NCBI GenBank assembly: GCA_947579605.1
Contig: OX388318.1
Location: forward strand, 8,122,001 to 8,186,000
Reading direction: 5' to 3'
DNA from: Athripsodes cinereus
Lineage: Eukaryota; Arthropoda; Insecta; Trichoptera; Leptoceridae
Length of the DNA: 64,000 nt
The notes under the pieces were generated by a model. It was not told the DNA's origin and made no database searches. It worked only from the letters and a program-made list of their open reading frames with translations. The position numbers were made by a program, and so were the translations under genes. Of the stretch, positions 1 through 12,379 are shown in pieces; position 1 is the first letter of the stretch; each line of letters opens with the position of its first letter.

Positions 1-1680
1 TACTAAGCAAACTCACGTTGTTTCAAACATACGTGTATTTTGTAAGCTCTTAATTTTAAATATTTTCTAATTATTATTCGCCGTATATTTTTTCAAATAA
101 AATACCTTCATTGATGTCAGAACAATAGGGAAATTAACTGATTGCTGTACTGTTAACAAACTTTAACCGTTTTTTTAGAATTAAAAACAATTTAATTAAT
201 TATGAAACCCATGTCAATTTTTTTGACAATGAAAACTTTCGCTTGATGAGTTACATAATAATAACGTTGGAACATGACACAATTAACATTAAGGTCAACA
301 GTAAACGTAATCAAACTTTATTTTAAATAACAATTGAGGGAAATGTACAAACTCATAATGTTTATTTTTTGATGGAATTATTTAAGCTCGCATTTCGGAC
401 TTTCTAACGAACCTAGCCTGATGATAGAGTATTAGACTTGCAGTTTAAAAGTTGAACTCCTAGAATTTATGAATAGAGACCATGGAAGGATAAGACCCCA
501 AAAAGATGGGATATTGTCCAGATAATGAGAAAGCAATGGGTTTATGTAACTCGAAATCAAAAAGCTTGATACAGTCCTTTAGAAAGCCTTTATTTATTTT
601 ACTGACATTTAAATATAAAGACAAAATCTTGTGTTTATTATATGCCTTGTTTTTCAAATCAATATTTAATTAATCGAATGCAAAAATATTATAATTTATT
701 GTAAATTTTATCTACCTAGTTCATAAATAAATGTTTGTATCTGTAGATTTTGATAGTTATTTTTCTAGTACTGTTTGTTTTTAGTTTTGCGTGTAAATCG
801 GGATTTCTCGATCGCTTTATTGCGGAAGAAGCAACCGATAATGGTTTAATTACTTTACTGAATTGTTGTTGTTCTCAAAAATCCTACCGAAACGAAAAAA
901 CAGCCTACCTATTTAGTTTGTTATCTATCTATACTTACAATCGCCAAGTTAAGATTTCACAGCGCCAACTTCACCACTAAGTTAATCTAAAACTTAATAT
1001 TGAATTTCAAATCATTCAATAGGAAATATGTACACATTGTTAATTGAATTGCTCATTATACTTCATAGATATTGGAAGAACTTTTTCCTTCGATAGAAAA
1101 TATTATTGTTTCTAGTTCAGTGAGAAATGATTCATTTTAATCTAACGACCCATTTTGCAGTTGATTTATTTTCTCAATGGTTTTCTTAATTACATATTGT
1201 AAGTGATTTAATTAAATTATTTCTTACCAGACTTTATCGTTGAATTATAATTCATTTTCTTAAGAAATTCTTGAATGATCGGAGTTCTTAAAAAAGTTAA
1301 TTTGATCTCACCAAACATTTTTTAGCATCGTCTCATAAGAACGGTCTCACATGTTTAAAATATAGGAATGAAACATGTAGATAAGGCATGGGTACATTGA
1401 GAAAGCAGTTTTTTTCAAATATCCGTTCTTGAAGTGAACCACCAGATCTTCAATAGTATTTACCTTGATGTCTTTAAAACATTTGACTAAATTTGTCATT
1501 TCTATTTTGACATCTATTTCCTTTGTTGAAAAAGGATATTGAATGGAAATAGAATTTGTTGCATCTCCGTCACGTCTTTTTTTCTTCTTTCATTCTTGAA
1601 ACGAACATTCTAATTTGATTTTGCGCCATTCGACTCACTTCTCAAGTTAAAATATAAAATGAGCCTGCATGTATGTCGTA
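1..1680. other. no gene recognised
   Basis: AT-rich sequence in which I see no supported gene, repeat unit or RNA. A 76-codon open stretch at 750-980 begins with a hydrophobic run but opens with TTG, matches nothing I know and lacks codon-like composition, so it is not called. Confidence 0.5.
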
Positions 1681-1689
1681 GAGAAAACG

Positions 1690-1880
1690 TTAATGTAAAC
1701 AACGGCGAATTGATGGATTACGGACCGATAACATGGGAAAGTAAGTGGGAAGACAACTGATGAAATGGTGTGACGATATGAATAAAATTATGGATGTTCA
1801 GGTGAAAGACGTTATGAGTGGACAGAAATGAGCAGCGTGGTCATAAAAAGGTGTATATTCAGCAATGGAATAATGGACAT
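1690..1880 (+). pseudogene. degraded LINE 3' coding fragment
   Basis: Read on the plus strand with interrupting stops, the stretch resembles the extreme C-terminus of non-LTR retrotransposon polyproteins: a VGRQ.MKW.DD block followed, after a decayed spacer, by a W-rich end. It is short, out of frame in places and has no target-site duplication that I can see. It may belong to the same family as the fragment at 2215. Assignment rests on motif resemblance only. Confidence 0.3.
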
Positions 1881-2214
1881 GAGCTAAAGAAGAGAGACGT
1901 CTCTTTCCAAAACTTTCTTAAGACGTTTAAATTGAAATCTTAATACCTACGCAATGTTTCTCACCTTTTCATATTGTTGATTGTGTATTTTTTCATTGAT
2001 CATTTATTGTGTCGATGTGTTGCTAACGTTACCATACAAATATCTTCAGAAGTTTTTCATGTAAAAAGAATGTGGGAATTTGAATAAGATAATGTTTTAT
2101 TTTTATACCTCCGACGAAGTATAAGGCTTATGTGGAAATTCTTTATTAGTCAATTCAACTGTATCAACAACAGTACGTTTTTTATTTACTTACTTATTCT
2201 TAACCCTCTGATGC

Positions 2215-2345
2215 CAAAGTAGTCATCCAAAGAGTAACACAGCTAAGGTGGTCATGGGCGGAGCATGTTGCTAGTTTTCAAATACAAAAGTCCGCTTAAA
2301 AGGGTAATGGAGTGAGGACTACCTGGAAACAAAAAAATATAAGTT
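2215..2345 (+). pseudogene. degraded LINE fragment (WSWAEH motif)
   Basis: Encodes an RVTQLRWSWAEHVAS-like stretch, which matches the 'lkW.WaGHvaR' block found after the RT domain in many insect non-LTR retrotransposons. Stops follow quickly. This is a relic, not a gene. Confidence 0.4.
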
Positions 2346-2413
2346 AGACCTTCTGCACGATGGTCTCATAATATTAAATCCTCGAATCCTAGAATCCATG
2401 TTAATTATTTATT

Positions 2414-2495
2414 TGAAGACCTGCCTTTTACAGGATACTCGAAAACTTACGGAAAATATTAGGAGATCAATTTTTTGCCGAGTGCTCCACGAAAC
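2414..2495 (-). repeat. family A fragment
   Basis: Contains the complement of the 5' block of the family A repeat (CTGCCTTTTACAGGA and, later, GTGCTCCACG on the plus strand). It is truncated and diverged from the better copies at 25968 and 34364. Confidence 0.5.
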
Positions 2496-3108
2496 AAACA
2501 CAAAAAAATACATTAATTATGGATTTTATAAAAATTCTAGGACTTTCCAATTATTTCTGGTGGTAGTGAGAGGGTTAAAGATCTTTATTGAATTTCTTGT
2601 TTTCGTAGTTCATTTGCATTTTTATTTTTCAATGTGGGCGTTTATCCATCGGTTTTGCGTTAAAAGCTCTTGTGATATTTTTTTGTCTCCATCATCGTCT
2701 CGTACTTACTGTTATTGCGAGCTTTATATTACTTATCGTAAATATTGGTGGTAATTTATATTAGATGTTTTGAGTAGAACATAAATAATACTTTAATGAG
2801 CTCAATATTTCTTTTATTATATTTACCGGTACAAACTATTTGAACTAGTGAAAATATTATAATAATATTTCTTTTCTTTGTTATAATTTCTTTCTCTTAT
2901 TGTATATTTTTTTTAACATTGTATTTCCTTTTCATTTTTTTGTATATTAGTAGAAGTATGCTATCATCAACATAAAATCTTCATCGGTCTTCTCAGAAAC
3001 ACTGTGCGAAAACAAATCTTGAAAGATGGCCATTATCATTATCAGAAAACTTTTTTGAAAATAAACAACATTTTTATATTGTTCCGTGTATATAAAACGT
3101 TTAAAGTA

Positions 3109-3230
3109 TTCAATTCAGCAATGAGAAAAATCACCCGTCTCGAATATCTTAATTTTTATTGGCGTAGTGAGGTCAATATACAACTTACATGCAGTTAGTC
3201 TATTGACTACCTCAATTGATGGTATAGGTA
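3109..3230 (+). repeat. diverged family A fragment
   Basis: Carries the order TTCAGCAATGAG, TATTGGC, ACATGCAGTTAG, TACCTCAATTGATGGTATAG, which parallels the 3' half of family A. Strongly diverged, so an old copy. Confidence 0.4.
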
Positions 3231-3549
3231 TATTGAGTTGTGAATATAGATATTAAATTTTATTCAAATTTTATTTTAGTGTAATTAAGTAATATTTCAA
3301 ATTTCATTTTTTGTGAATTTAATTGATTTTACATTTGACATTCCCATAAATTTTATTCAAGTTTTATTTTATTGTAATTAAGTAGATAATATTTCAAGTT
3401 TATTTTATTGTGGATTTAATTGATCTTACATTGCTTTAAGTAGTTATATATTCCATAAATGATTAATTATTATAGATTTCTGTATTATGTCATGCATATT
3501 TTATTAGTTAAAGCACATAACACTGCGTTATATTTATTTTGTTTTGCTC

Positions 3550-3950
3550 GGGTGTTGCGGTCAAACCTGGCAACATAATTTTCAGTTTTTATTATTATAT
3601 TCATGATGAGCTGAAGCGCCCGCCTACATTATGATTGTGACGCCGTCCCTCTCTGTACCCGGTGTCTGTTCATGCGGACGATTGTAAGTGTGAGTGGGAT
3701 AGCAGCATTGTTACTTTATGTAATGTGGATAGTCTGTAAATGTTATAAAATAAGTTTGTATACTGGCGGGTGCTATAGTTTTATATTGCTGCATTGTATA
3801 GTTATGTGTATGTGTGTGTGTGTGTGATAAGTAAATGTGACTGCATTTGAAATAATTGTTGTATTGCATCGAACTAAATATGATTTTTTGTATATGTTTA
3901 ATGGCCTTGTGCCGTATATGTTATTAAATAAATAAATAAATAAATATTAA
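3550..3950 (+). repeat. probable LINE 3' UTR with (AAAT)n tail
   Basis: A less AT-rich block ends in TGGCCTTGTGCCGTATATG and then a tetranucleotide (AAAT)n tail at about 3926-3946, the layout of a non-LTR retrotransposon 3' end. A (TG)n run lies at about 3813-3828. No coding part is preserved. Confidence 0.4.
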
Positions 3951-4399
3951 GATTTTTTATTACACAATCCATTCACGCATAGGATTAACATAAATCTACC
4001 ATGAAACTTCTTCAAACAGTATTGTATTGTACAAGTCACCCTTAACTATAGTAATATATGTAATTACATATACATATGTACTTACAATGTCAGTTTACAT
4101 ACAATCGCAGCTGGCTGCCTTATTACCATATTCCGTGACGTGTCAAGCAAGCCTCCGTGTTTATATATATTACACAGCTTTTTCATTAGTCTATGTATTA
4201 CGTATGGAAATAGTATGTCAAGGTTGTTGTTCATGATTACTTACCATGAAATATTATCCTATTTGTATTATTTTTGTATTTATTACAGCTGAATGATTTC
4301 TTTTCAGTATGCCTGAAATCTTTCATCTATATTTTTGTAGAAATTAGCAGCACGAAACTTTACTTTATGTACTTGGATCCGTATATTTTATTGTTTGTT

Positions 4400-4500
4400 T
4401 CTTCTTTAGTGCCAATTTTAATGCCATCTTAGGTCTCCCCAACGTCGGCTATCAATCTGACCTAGACCTCCCTGTCTTATACTAGTTGAAACTACTCCTC
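4400..4500 (-). pseudogene. short LINE 3' fragment
   Basis: The block AGGTCTCCCCAACGTCGGCT resembles the complement of the LINE D 3' end seen better at 35850-36205 (AGGTCTCCCCGACGTTGCCG). Too short for more. Confidence 0.35.
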
Positions 4501-4519
4501 TACTCTCTGAAACTCTGTC

Positions 4520-7500
4520 CATTTTCAAAGATATTCTAACCTGGACAATATATTTTCTAATAATAATAATAAATTAACAAGATGTTGGTATTGACGAAAA
4601 ATAAAGAAAAGAAAGATTCTTACTAATGAAAATGTGCCATAAGGTAACCCAACCATTCCTTGAACATCTATTTTGTGAGATCTCAGTGCTGAAAAGTTTC
4701 AGCGAGTAACTATTCAAGGTTTAAATCCTGGACTTAATGCATGTAAGGTAGTTTTGTTTAATGAAGCAAATAAGTACCTACATAATACATGAAGTATACC
4801 GAAGTCAACAATCTTAAAGGTTGAACGATAAATTTTCCCTCTAATAACATATTAAGTCTGATAACAGTAATGTGAGCCAGTGTTAATAAAAACGATATTT
4901 TTGTAGAATACAGAGATCGTGAAATATATTCTTCTATTAGCTTTGTTAAAGTGTACTATTTACACTCGAAACAATGGTGAATGGGTGTAGGAGTAAGATG
5001 GTTTCTGATTTTCCTATTTACCCACAAATGTATAAACTTTAGACACTTTAAAACCTCAGAAGCTTCGTTTGGTTTAAACAGACGTAGTAAAGATATCACC
5101 GCATTCTTTGGCTAATCCACAAGTAAATTAAATACAATATACTTTATCAATGATTTTAATTAAAACTTTTGTTTTGTGTTATCATTTCCTTTTCTTAATA
5201 TTCATTTTAACACCTAAAAATTGAGATTACATTTTTAAATTTTAATAATTTTCCAATATTTTAACACGGATTTTTTTTTATTGAAATGACAATTTAGTCA
5301 TTATAAGTTTTACTTTAATTCGTTCCCGCGAAAACTCAAATCTCACTACATAACATAGTAACTTTGATTGAATATTTATTTTTATTTTTGAACGCACTTT
5401 TAATTTTTGGACCTAAATAAACCTTTCATTATCGCTTACATCTGATGGATAAGAGTGGCTTTATAATAACAGGTAATTTGTGTATGTTAGGATAGGTATA
5501 TACTGGCTTTAAAGTTTGTTTTTTTTTATCAAAAACTTACCCTAATGTTTTACTTTCATTTTCATTGTGCGAACAAAAAATGTTTAAATAGTTTGTAATA
5601 TTGTTTGCATAATTACAAAATTATCCCCTTTTTTACCCCATGTTACCTTACCTTACACTTCAAACTTGCAATTCAAAATAGTCATTTGACACGTTTAAAA
5701 AAAATCACCTGTAGCTTTCTTTTTATCGCCTCACGTCATAAAATCACAAACAAATGATACTTAGTACTACTGAAAGCTTTTTACTTTTGTCGCCGTTATC
5801 TTGTATGTAAAGCATTCATTTTATAGTGACCATTTTGTTGTACATATCATTACATTTATGTCGGGCATTTTGTAATGCTCTTTGTAGGTATATAGCCTGC
5901 ATTTTATCACATCATTTTCTTTTTATCATCTTCCTGTATATGCATTTATTATACATATATGAGTTTGCATGCAGGCATCATTTAATATCATGACACTTTA
6001 TTGTCACTCTTAGAAATAAAACTACTGCATTATTCACTAAGGAGTCACGAATGTACCTAGTATTTCTGATCAAATCTCATCAAATCATTTTCCGACTTCA
6101 GATATTAAAGTTACAAAATATAATATTTAAAATTTTGTTTTGACCATTCTCGTATTTTTACATAAAACTTATGTTTTCATAATAATAATAATTACTGATT
6201 ATTTATAGCGTAAGTGAAAAAAGTTTAATAATTTTTATCTAAAGCATCTCATTTTGAAGTTTTTGAAAATGCCAGCAATATATTGCCTTCTCATGAAATC
6301 TGGCGCTATTTTTCCGCTTATTTGCTGAAATAAGAGCATAAATTATGAATTTACGTTGGTTATAAAAACTTTTTAATTTATTTTTTGCTACCTTGCGTGT
6401 TTGTTACTCACTAGTAATGGAGGAAACCATTCATTATAATCTTTAAAGTCAAAGGTTATCGACAAATAGCGATGAATTAGCTTGAAATTTCGGCTTTTGT
6501 GGAAGAAAATAATAGAAAACGACCTAGTCAATTTTTAGTAAAATATTGGCATAGCTTTTGGTTCATCTGTTAATCATCAAATCTCCTGAAATCATCCTTA
6601 CTTGTGAATGTAAAAGAACGTGTTTGAAACATCCCGAAACCGTGAAAAATAATAATGCTTATAGTGCTTGAGATTTTTTCAGTGCCAAAGAAAAATGTAT
6701 ACCACCTTTGAGTATTTTCTTTGGTATTTTTATACTTCGGGCTAAATATTTCACATATTTTTGGACATTACAAAAAAACAAGTTTTTTCACATTTGGTTT
6801 AATGCATATCCTGGTTTCATCTTACATAAGTCGTAGTCAAATTCGAAAAAATAAAAATATTTTTTATAACTTTGGCAATGACTTCGTAAGTTGAAACCAG
6901 GTTACTACACTTAAATGTGTTCAAAAGCCACCTTTGAAACATAAAAAAATCATTTTATAGATTTTTGAAATTGTCGCGGTGATCTATAGTTAATCAGGTA
7001 ATACAGGAAAACAAGTATATCAACAAAATAAAATCTTCAATTTTATTTTCAACATTCTTCAATGTTAATTTATCGATATAACTCATCGCTAATGCTTTTT
7101 TATGTCAACAATTAGGTATATTAATTTCCATTGTCATTTTTCATGTAAAGATAACTAAGTTTTTTATTTTGTTTGATGGGTAAATATTTTTGTTGTGTTC
7201 GATGTGATAAACGTAAACATGAAAGGACTTTTATAACAATGGTGTACAAAATAAACAAAAAAATATCGATTCGACAATTCACAGATATGTATTATAGGGT
7301 GAACTAAAATAATAATCTAATAGTTATTTATTTCCAGACGTATATTTGTTTATATGTCTTCAAAAGACATCGGAATTAGTCAAGACCTAGAAAAATAATA
7401 CCCTGTTTACTAGGTCTTATTCTTTGAGCGGGATTCAGGCTAGAAACATTATAAATATCTTATTTCAATTATTTGAATCCACATTATGTCCTTTGAAATA
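4520..7500. other. no gene or repeat recognised
   Basis: About 3 kb of AT-rich sequence with short homopolymer runs only. No ORF, splice-flanked exon, inverted repeat or tandem array stood out on either strand. Confidence 0.5.
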
Positions 7501-7680
7501 ATTATTTATTTATTTATTTATTTATTTTATTCTTCACTGTACATTGTTTACAATAATACAAATTAACAAAGAAAATATAATTTATACAATTCAATGCACA
7601 GAGGGCGAGTTTATCGCTAAAATGCGATGTCTATTATAATACGGAATAAATGCTTAACAGCGCCTTTTAATATTCTTTAT
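7501..7680 (-). repeat. LINE 3' UTR with (ATTT)n tail
   Basis: Read on the minus strand, sequence with GATAAACTCGCCCTCTGTGC leads to an AAGAATAAAATAAATAAAT tail, the plus-strand (ATTT)n at 7501-7526. The same GATAAACTCGCCCTCTG block recurs at about 22050 and, diverged, at about 44950 (minus), where it follows LINE C coding sequence. I infer this is a 5'-truncated 3' UTR of that LINE group. Confidence 0.55.
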
Positions 7681-7689
7681 AAAAAAATC

Positions 7690-8860
7690 ACTTTTTATGT
7701 CATAATACTTAGTTTATTCTAGAATTGTCAATTTTTTGAAGTTATTCACATGCGTCATTTTGAATATGCATCGACGATTTATAATTTCCGGTTCGCAAAT
7801 GGTAATATATTATTTCCTTGCGAAGCGTGAGCATAGAAATATCATGAAGTATCAATAAACCAGAGTTAAATAACCATACGCTTCTATGAAATTTAAACAA
7901 TATTTCTACTACAACATTCCCATATAAACAATAATATTATGTTATAAATAATTGCAAGGGAAAAATCAATTGGACAAGGTCACCTAGGTTAAATCAATAT
8001 TAACACTAGGCAGCAGCAGATACATACAGAGTGTAATAGTGTAATGTATTTTATACACTGATACAGAGGCGGCTGGCGCGATGGAATTACAATAAAATAT
8101 TAAATGTTGAAGAACACATTTATATTGAAGATATAAATTTCATCTTGATTTTTGTCCATGATCATACGATCTATCATTATGCTACGGGATCATCGTCCAA
8201 CTATAGTTATTATTCATCAATTAATCGACTCCATGTAATAGGGAATAATTACTGTGAAGTTGATGTAATATTCAACGATTCGGAGTTCACCATCAGAAAG
8301 TGTACCGTGAGCGGGTTTCTTCGAAGGTAAATGCTTTCCGTTGAGAATCCCTTATAGCTTCTATTGCCATGTTTTTGTATTCATTGTCTCTTATGTTTTT
8401 TTTAGTTATTGTACTGTAAAGGCTACTGAGCCGTATAACTACTATGTTAACAAATAAATACACAAATAACAAATGAAGATGTACTGGATAATGATGAATG
8501 TTTGGAGTAGGTACCTAAATGAATTTTATTAATACTGCGATAGTTTTATTCTAAATGTAACTAAGGTCTCGATAGGGCTCCTGTCATTCTCAATAGCAAT
8601 ATTATAGTAATCTATGTATTGTAATTTATTATCCTAATATAATACATATCATAATGTTTTAAAACTACCACAATGTTACTCCCAAATCGACAAATAATGC
8701 ACTTTGTTGCTTTTATTTATTTATTTATTTATTTCAAACTTAAAGTTACAGCTTATATAACATAATAAACAAAACAATAATTGTGCAAAATTAAAGCCAA
8801 TTACAACTTAAGTTATATAATACAATTAAATGTTAGTTAAAAAACAAATTTATATAAAAC
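7690..8860. other. no gene recognised; simple repeat
   Basis: No gene supported. A 61-codon open stretch at 8145-8330 has no recognisable domain. A (TTTA)n run at about 8716-8733 is probably the complement of an old retroposon tail. Confidence 0.4.
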
Positions 8861-8870
8861 AGTTATTAAA

Positions 8871-9121
8871 GCCAACAACGAGCTAATTGGATTGGCCACA
8901 ACATCAGGCACCCAGGACTGCTCATCGCAATCGCAGAGGGCAGGACCGAAGGCACAAATGGCAGAGGTCGACCGAGAGACGCCTATATGGACCAACTGAA
9001 GAGGGACATGAGCTGTGGCTCATATATGGAGTTGAAGAGACTAGCTGAGAATAGGGAGGAGTGGAGAAATAAGTCAAAACTCGTTGCAGACCAATCCAAT
9101 GGATTGTAACTCATTATATAT
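8871..9121 (+). mobile_element. 5'-truncated LINE G copy with 10-bp TSD
   Basis: A 251-bp 3' end of the same non-LTR element as 60442-61153. It encodes the end of the polyprotein from the WIGHNIRHPG motif through GRGRP-like and ENREEWR motifs to the stop, then a short TA-rich tail. The insertion is bounded by the direct repeat AGTTATTAAA at 8861-8870 and 9122-9131, as expected for target-primed reverse transcription. It differs from the 60442 copy by scattered substitutions. It encodes no functional protein. Confidence 0.85.
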
Positions 9122-9129
9122 AGTTATTA

Positions 9130-9950
9130 AAATTATTATGATGAAAGATAATTAGATAAATGTATTTGAATAGAATTGTTAATTGGAATTAGATATAAAG
9201 TATTTATTTATTTAATTCATGAAACTGTGCGCCACGGCAACGACATGAAGGAGGAACCGCTGTTGCAGTGATATATTAATTATTATTATGTTGTGATGGA
9301 ATTGTTATAGCAACACTAGGGCAAGTATGTATGTACCCAGTATTGACATCAACGTGTATTAATTGTTGTTGACTATACTGAATCGATTGATAACGGGTTG
9401 TTTTTGTAAATATTTTTGTAGTGTTACAACACTAGTGTAAAGTTTAAGGTTGATGTCATTCTGTCAATAATCGATCGGAATTATGTCGTCTTTTCCATTG
9501 TTTCTACAACATTGAATGAACTGTTATTATTTCTATGCTATCATATTTTTGTATGATAGCATAATAAAGTATTTGAACTTTTTTTTACATGTCTTCTTAA
9601 ATTATTGAAACTTGTACAAATAAATTTAATATGTCTGAGAACACAGAAAAACGTGTATTGCAAATGACATTTAATTTTAAATTATCAAAGATTTTGTAGT
9701 GTCACATCAATAACATGGACGTTTGAAAAAAAATAAGTTTTTTAAAAGAAATAAATTTGAAAAGAAATCAGATATTTGGAAAAAAATAGGTCTACCTTAA
9801 AATGTAATATGTAGAAAAAATCTAAATCAGGAATAAATGTTATAAACTTTTTCCCTTGTCAAATACACACGCAGGAAGATCCCATAAAAATGTTTCAGAC
9901 AGGAAACTATCTTTAATGTATATAAAGAAATTAAATGTTATTCGATTAAA
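9130..9950. other. no gene; one hairpin
   Basis: No gene supported. A perfect 12-bp stem (TATGCTATCATA, 9534-9545, with its complement at 9552-9563, 6-nt loop) is followed by ATAAAG and a T run; function unknown. Confidence 0.45.
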
Positions 9951-9952
9951 AA

Positions 9953-9981
9953 AGGGTTGTTCAACAAGAACTTTGTTTTTT
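9953..9981 (+). repeat. left terminal inverted repeat of DD41D element
   Basis: 29 bp starting AGGGTTGTTCAACAAG; pairs with 11218-11246 with two mismatches. Likely the outer transposase-binding site. Confidence 0.85.
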
Positions 9982-10064
9982 AATTGTGGCAACACCAGCA
10001 ACATGATAGTTTTGACATTTAATTTTTTGACGTATTCGTAGTGGATGCATTGGCAATTGTTGCA

Positions 10065-11141
10065 ATGAATTCAATTTCGCTTGAAAATCGCATTAAAATA
10101 ATTAAAATCCATTATGAAAATGGTGGTTCTGCTAAAGTGACATTTCGTCAAATTCGTGATATTTTCGGACAACATAATCGTCCTTCTGAGACCGCTATTA
10201 AGAATTTGGTCGCTAAATTTGAGTCGACAGGCTCGATACAAAATGTGTTAACACCAACGCGTGTACGACCGGGTCGTTCAACTGAAAACATCGCAGCCGT
10301 GAGCCACAGTGTTGAAGCAGATCCAAATTTGTCAATTCCTCGACGTTCTCGACAATTGGGGTTATCCAAAACCACCACATGGCGAATTTTGCGTAAGGAT
10401 TTGGCTTTGAAGCCTTACAAGGTTCAACTGGTGCAGGAATTGAAGCCGAACGACCATTCAAATCGCCGTAGATTCGCTCAATTCATTCAGGAACAACCCG
10501 CTGGTTTTTCTGAAAAAATCATTTTTTCAGACGAAGCCCATTTTCACTTGTCAGGGTACGTCAACAAGCAAAATTGCCGCATTTGGGCTTCTGAAAATCC
10601 TAGAGCAATTATTGAGAAGCCGTTGCATGCTCAGCGTGTCACTGTATGGTGCGCTATGTGGTCTGGAGGCGTGATTGGGCCGTTTTTTTTCGAAGATGAG
10701 ACTGGAAATGCGGTAACGGTCAATGGATCACGCTATCGCAAGATGTTGACAACTCAATTTTGGCCTATTATTGATGACGTGGATATCACTGACATGTGGT
10801 TTCAACAGGACGGTGCCACATGTCACACAGCCAATGAAACGATCAATTTATTGCAAACCAAATTTCCCGATCGCATGATTTCACGAAACTCAGCTGTTAA
10901 GTGGCCAGCCAGATCGTGTGATTTAACGCCACTGGATTATTTTTTGTGGGGCTATGTTAAGGACAGAGTCTATACGGAGCCAATCGAATCGATTGCAACC
11001 TTAAAACTCAAAATCCGTGATGTGATTAGCGAAATAGTCCCGCCATTTTGCCAAAAAGTGATTAAAAACTTTGATGAAAGAATCGACATCTGTCAGCGTG
11101 CTCGTGGTGGACATTTGTCAGATATCATTTTTCATGCATAA
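10065..11141 (+). CDS. DD41D mariner-superfamily transposase
   Basis: Catalyses cut-and-paste transposition of the surrounding element. I chose the ATG at 10065 (358 aa), because the longer frame opens with GTG at 10041 and an in-frame stop lies just upstream at 10020-10022. The N-terminus (about residues 5-60) is a helix-turn-helix of the type common in insect mariner relatives (FRQIRDIFGQHNRPSETAIK). A second DNA-binding block follows (SRQLGLSKTTTWRILRKD). The RNase H-like domain has Asp156 in IIFSDEAHFHLSG, Asp249 in WFQQDGATCHT and Asp291 in CDLTPLDYFLWGY. The last two are separated by exactly 41 residues, the DD41D spacing known from the rosa group. All three catalytic residues are present, with no stop or frameshift. 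Length is normal for the superfamily. Activity is inferred, not shown. Confidence 0.92.
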   Translation: MNSISLENRIKIIKIHYENGGSAKVTFRQIRDIFGQHNRPSETAIKNLVAKFESTGSIQNVLTPTRVRPGRSTENIAAVSHSVEADPNLSIPRRSRQLGLSKTTTWRILRKDLALKPYKVQLVQELKPNDHSNRRRFAQFIQEQPAGFSEKIIFSDEAHFHLSGYVNKQNCRIWASENPRAIIEKPLHAQRVTVWCAMWSGGVIGPFFFEDETGNAVTVNGSRYRKMLTTQFWPIIDDVDITDMWFQQDGATCHTANETINLLQTKFPDRMISRNSAVKWPARSCDLTPLDYFLWGYVKDRVYTEPIESIATLKLKIRDVISEIVPPFCQKVIKNFDERIDICQRARGGHLSDIIFHA

Positions 11142-11217
11142 TTGCCAAACTTTTCTCTTTGTAATTCAATAAAAATTTTAATCATCTTCATCAAATTTTT
11201 TTGTTTTATTTTGTTTT

Positions 11218-11246
11218 AAAAAACAAAGTCCTTGTTGAAAAACCCT
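11218..11246 (-). repeat. right terminal inverted repeat of DD41D element
   Basis: Complement of the left end with two substitutions; lies 76 bp after the transposase stop, so the 3' non-coding part is short. Confidence 0.85.
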
Positions 11247-11249
11247 ATA

Positions 11250-12165
11250 TTTACAAATATGTTTCCAAAATATCAGCCATGTACCTAATGAGAAATATTT
11301 TGTAGAAAATATTATATCATATTATCATTGGTACAAAAAGGTACCATGAAATACTTGGAACAAGACACTTCAGTGTATTCAGTTTCAGAAATATTGTCGA
11401 AAACATACATCTTAGGTTACTGCCATGTTTATGGAGAGCGACAACTCATTACGTTTCGGATTAAGAAACCATTCAATCCTACACGTGTCTTATTATTAAT
11501 CTCACGTGAATACACTCACCTTACTACTTCTACGTGTCATATATGTACGTAATATAAAAGTATGTTACTAAATATGCGACGTATTACAGTATATTGTATA
11601 GCCACATACATACTGATTACTTAATACTGTGCTACTTTGTTCTATCATATCACCTAAATACAAACATTACTCCACTATGTTCATAGTCTAGTTTAGGGAA
11701 TGGTCGGTAAATGAATGTCATCTAATCTTTTGTGACAGGGAAAGTAATTACTATTTTACTTCGTAATGTTTCAAAATAACAATCACAATTTGTTTCTTTC
11801 TCTCTTTTTTTTGGCATTGCACCCAATAGATGAGTGATGCTGCTCACAATTTGTTTATAACATATAATATTTAAACTTTTGTGGACAGAAACCATCTTAT
11901 TAACGTGATGGATGATAGCAAGACATTCATTATGATTTTGATTGAAATAAATTTTCTCACATTTCTGGTATTAACCGAAAGACTCAAAAATGACACGGCT
12001 CAAAAGCAATTTGTTGAGATAAAGAACATCATGACTCTTGTCGAGATAATTTAAATTTTTTGAAGAATTTTTAGTCTGGCCAAGATTTCTGTGACATTTC
12101 TAATTTTCGCAAACTTTTTACATCATCACAACATCTTCCATAAACGATGAAGATGAAAAGATCGT
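11250..12165. other. no gene recognised
   Basis: AT-rich sequence. A 74-codon open stretch at 11328-11552 has no recognisable domain and is not called. Confidence 0.45.
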
Positions 12166-12170
12166 AAATG

Positions 12171-12376
12171 GGTGCGTCCAGATAGTAGGATGCGAACGTC
12201 AATCAATCTTCAACGATTCGGAGCATTCTCCGAAGAAATATTTCAATGAATGCCTTCGTAGCCCGTATAAGGACGGGAAACAAACGCATTCATTCGAATA
12301 TTTCTTTGGAGAATGCTCCGAATCGTTGAAGATTGATGATTGATTGAGGTTCGCATCCTACTATCTGGACGCACTC
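12171..12376. mobile_element. foldback MITE
   Basis: A near-palindrome of about 206 bp. The left arm (GTGCGTCCAGATAGTAGG..., from 12172) is repeated as the complement in the right arm ending at about 12375. Each arm is about 80 bp and they differ by a 4-nt indel and a few substitutions, around a central spacer of about 35 bp. Non-coding. AATG occurs at both flanks and may be a target-site duplication, but the ends are offset by one base. It must be mobilised in trans; superfamily not identified. Confidence 0.75.
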
Positions 12377-12379
12377 AAT

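Larger units (their letters stand above)
9953..11246 (+). mobile_element. complete DD41D (rosa-like) mariner-superfamily transposon
   Basis: A 1.29-kb cut-and-paste DNA transposon with one open transposase and terminal inverted repeats. The 29-bp ends at 9953-9981 and 11218-11246 match at 27 of 29 positions in inverted orientation, beginning AGGGTT. Size, single gene and ends fit the IS630-Tc1-mariner superfamily. The family should duplicate TA; TA dinucleotides lie near both ends (9947-9948 and 11246-11250) but I cannot fix an exact duplication. A polyadenylation-like AATAAAA follows the stop. Both ends and the coding region look intact, suggesting a fairly recent arrival. Confidence 0.9.

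Noticed and set aside
750..980. 76-codon frame with hydrophobic start (secreted or membrane protein?)
   Set aside because: TTG start, no ATG, no conserved motif, no splice or promoter context.
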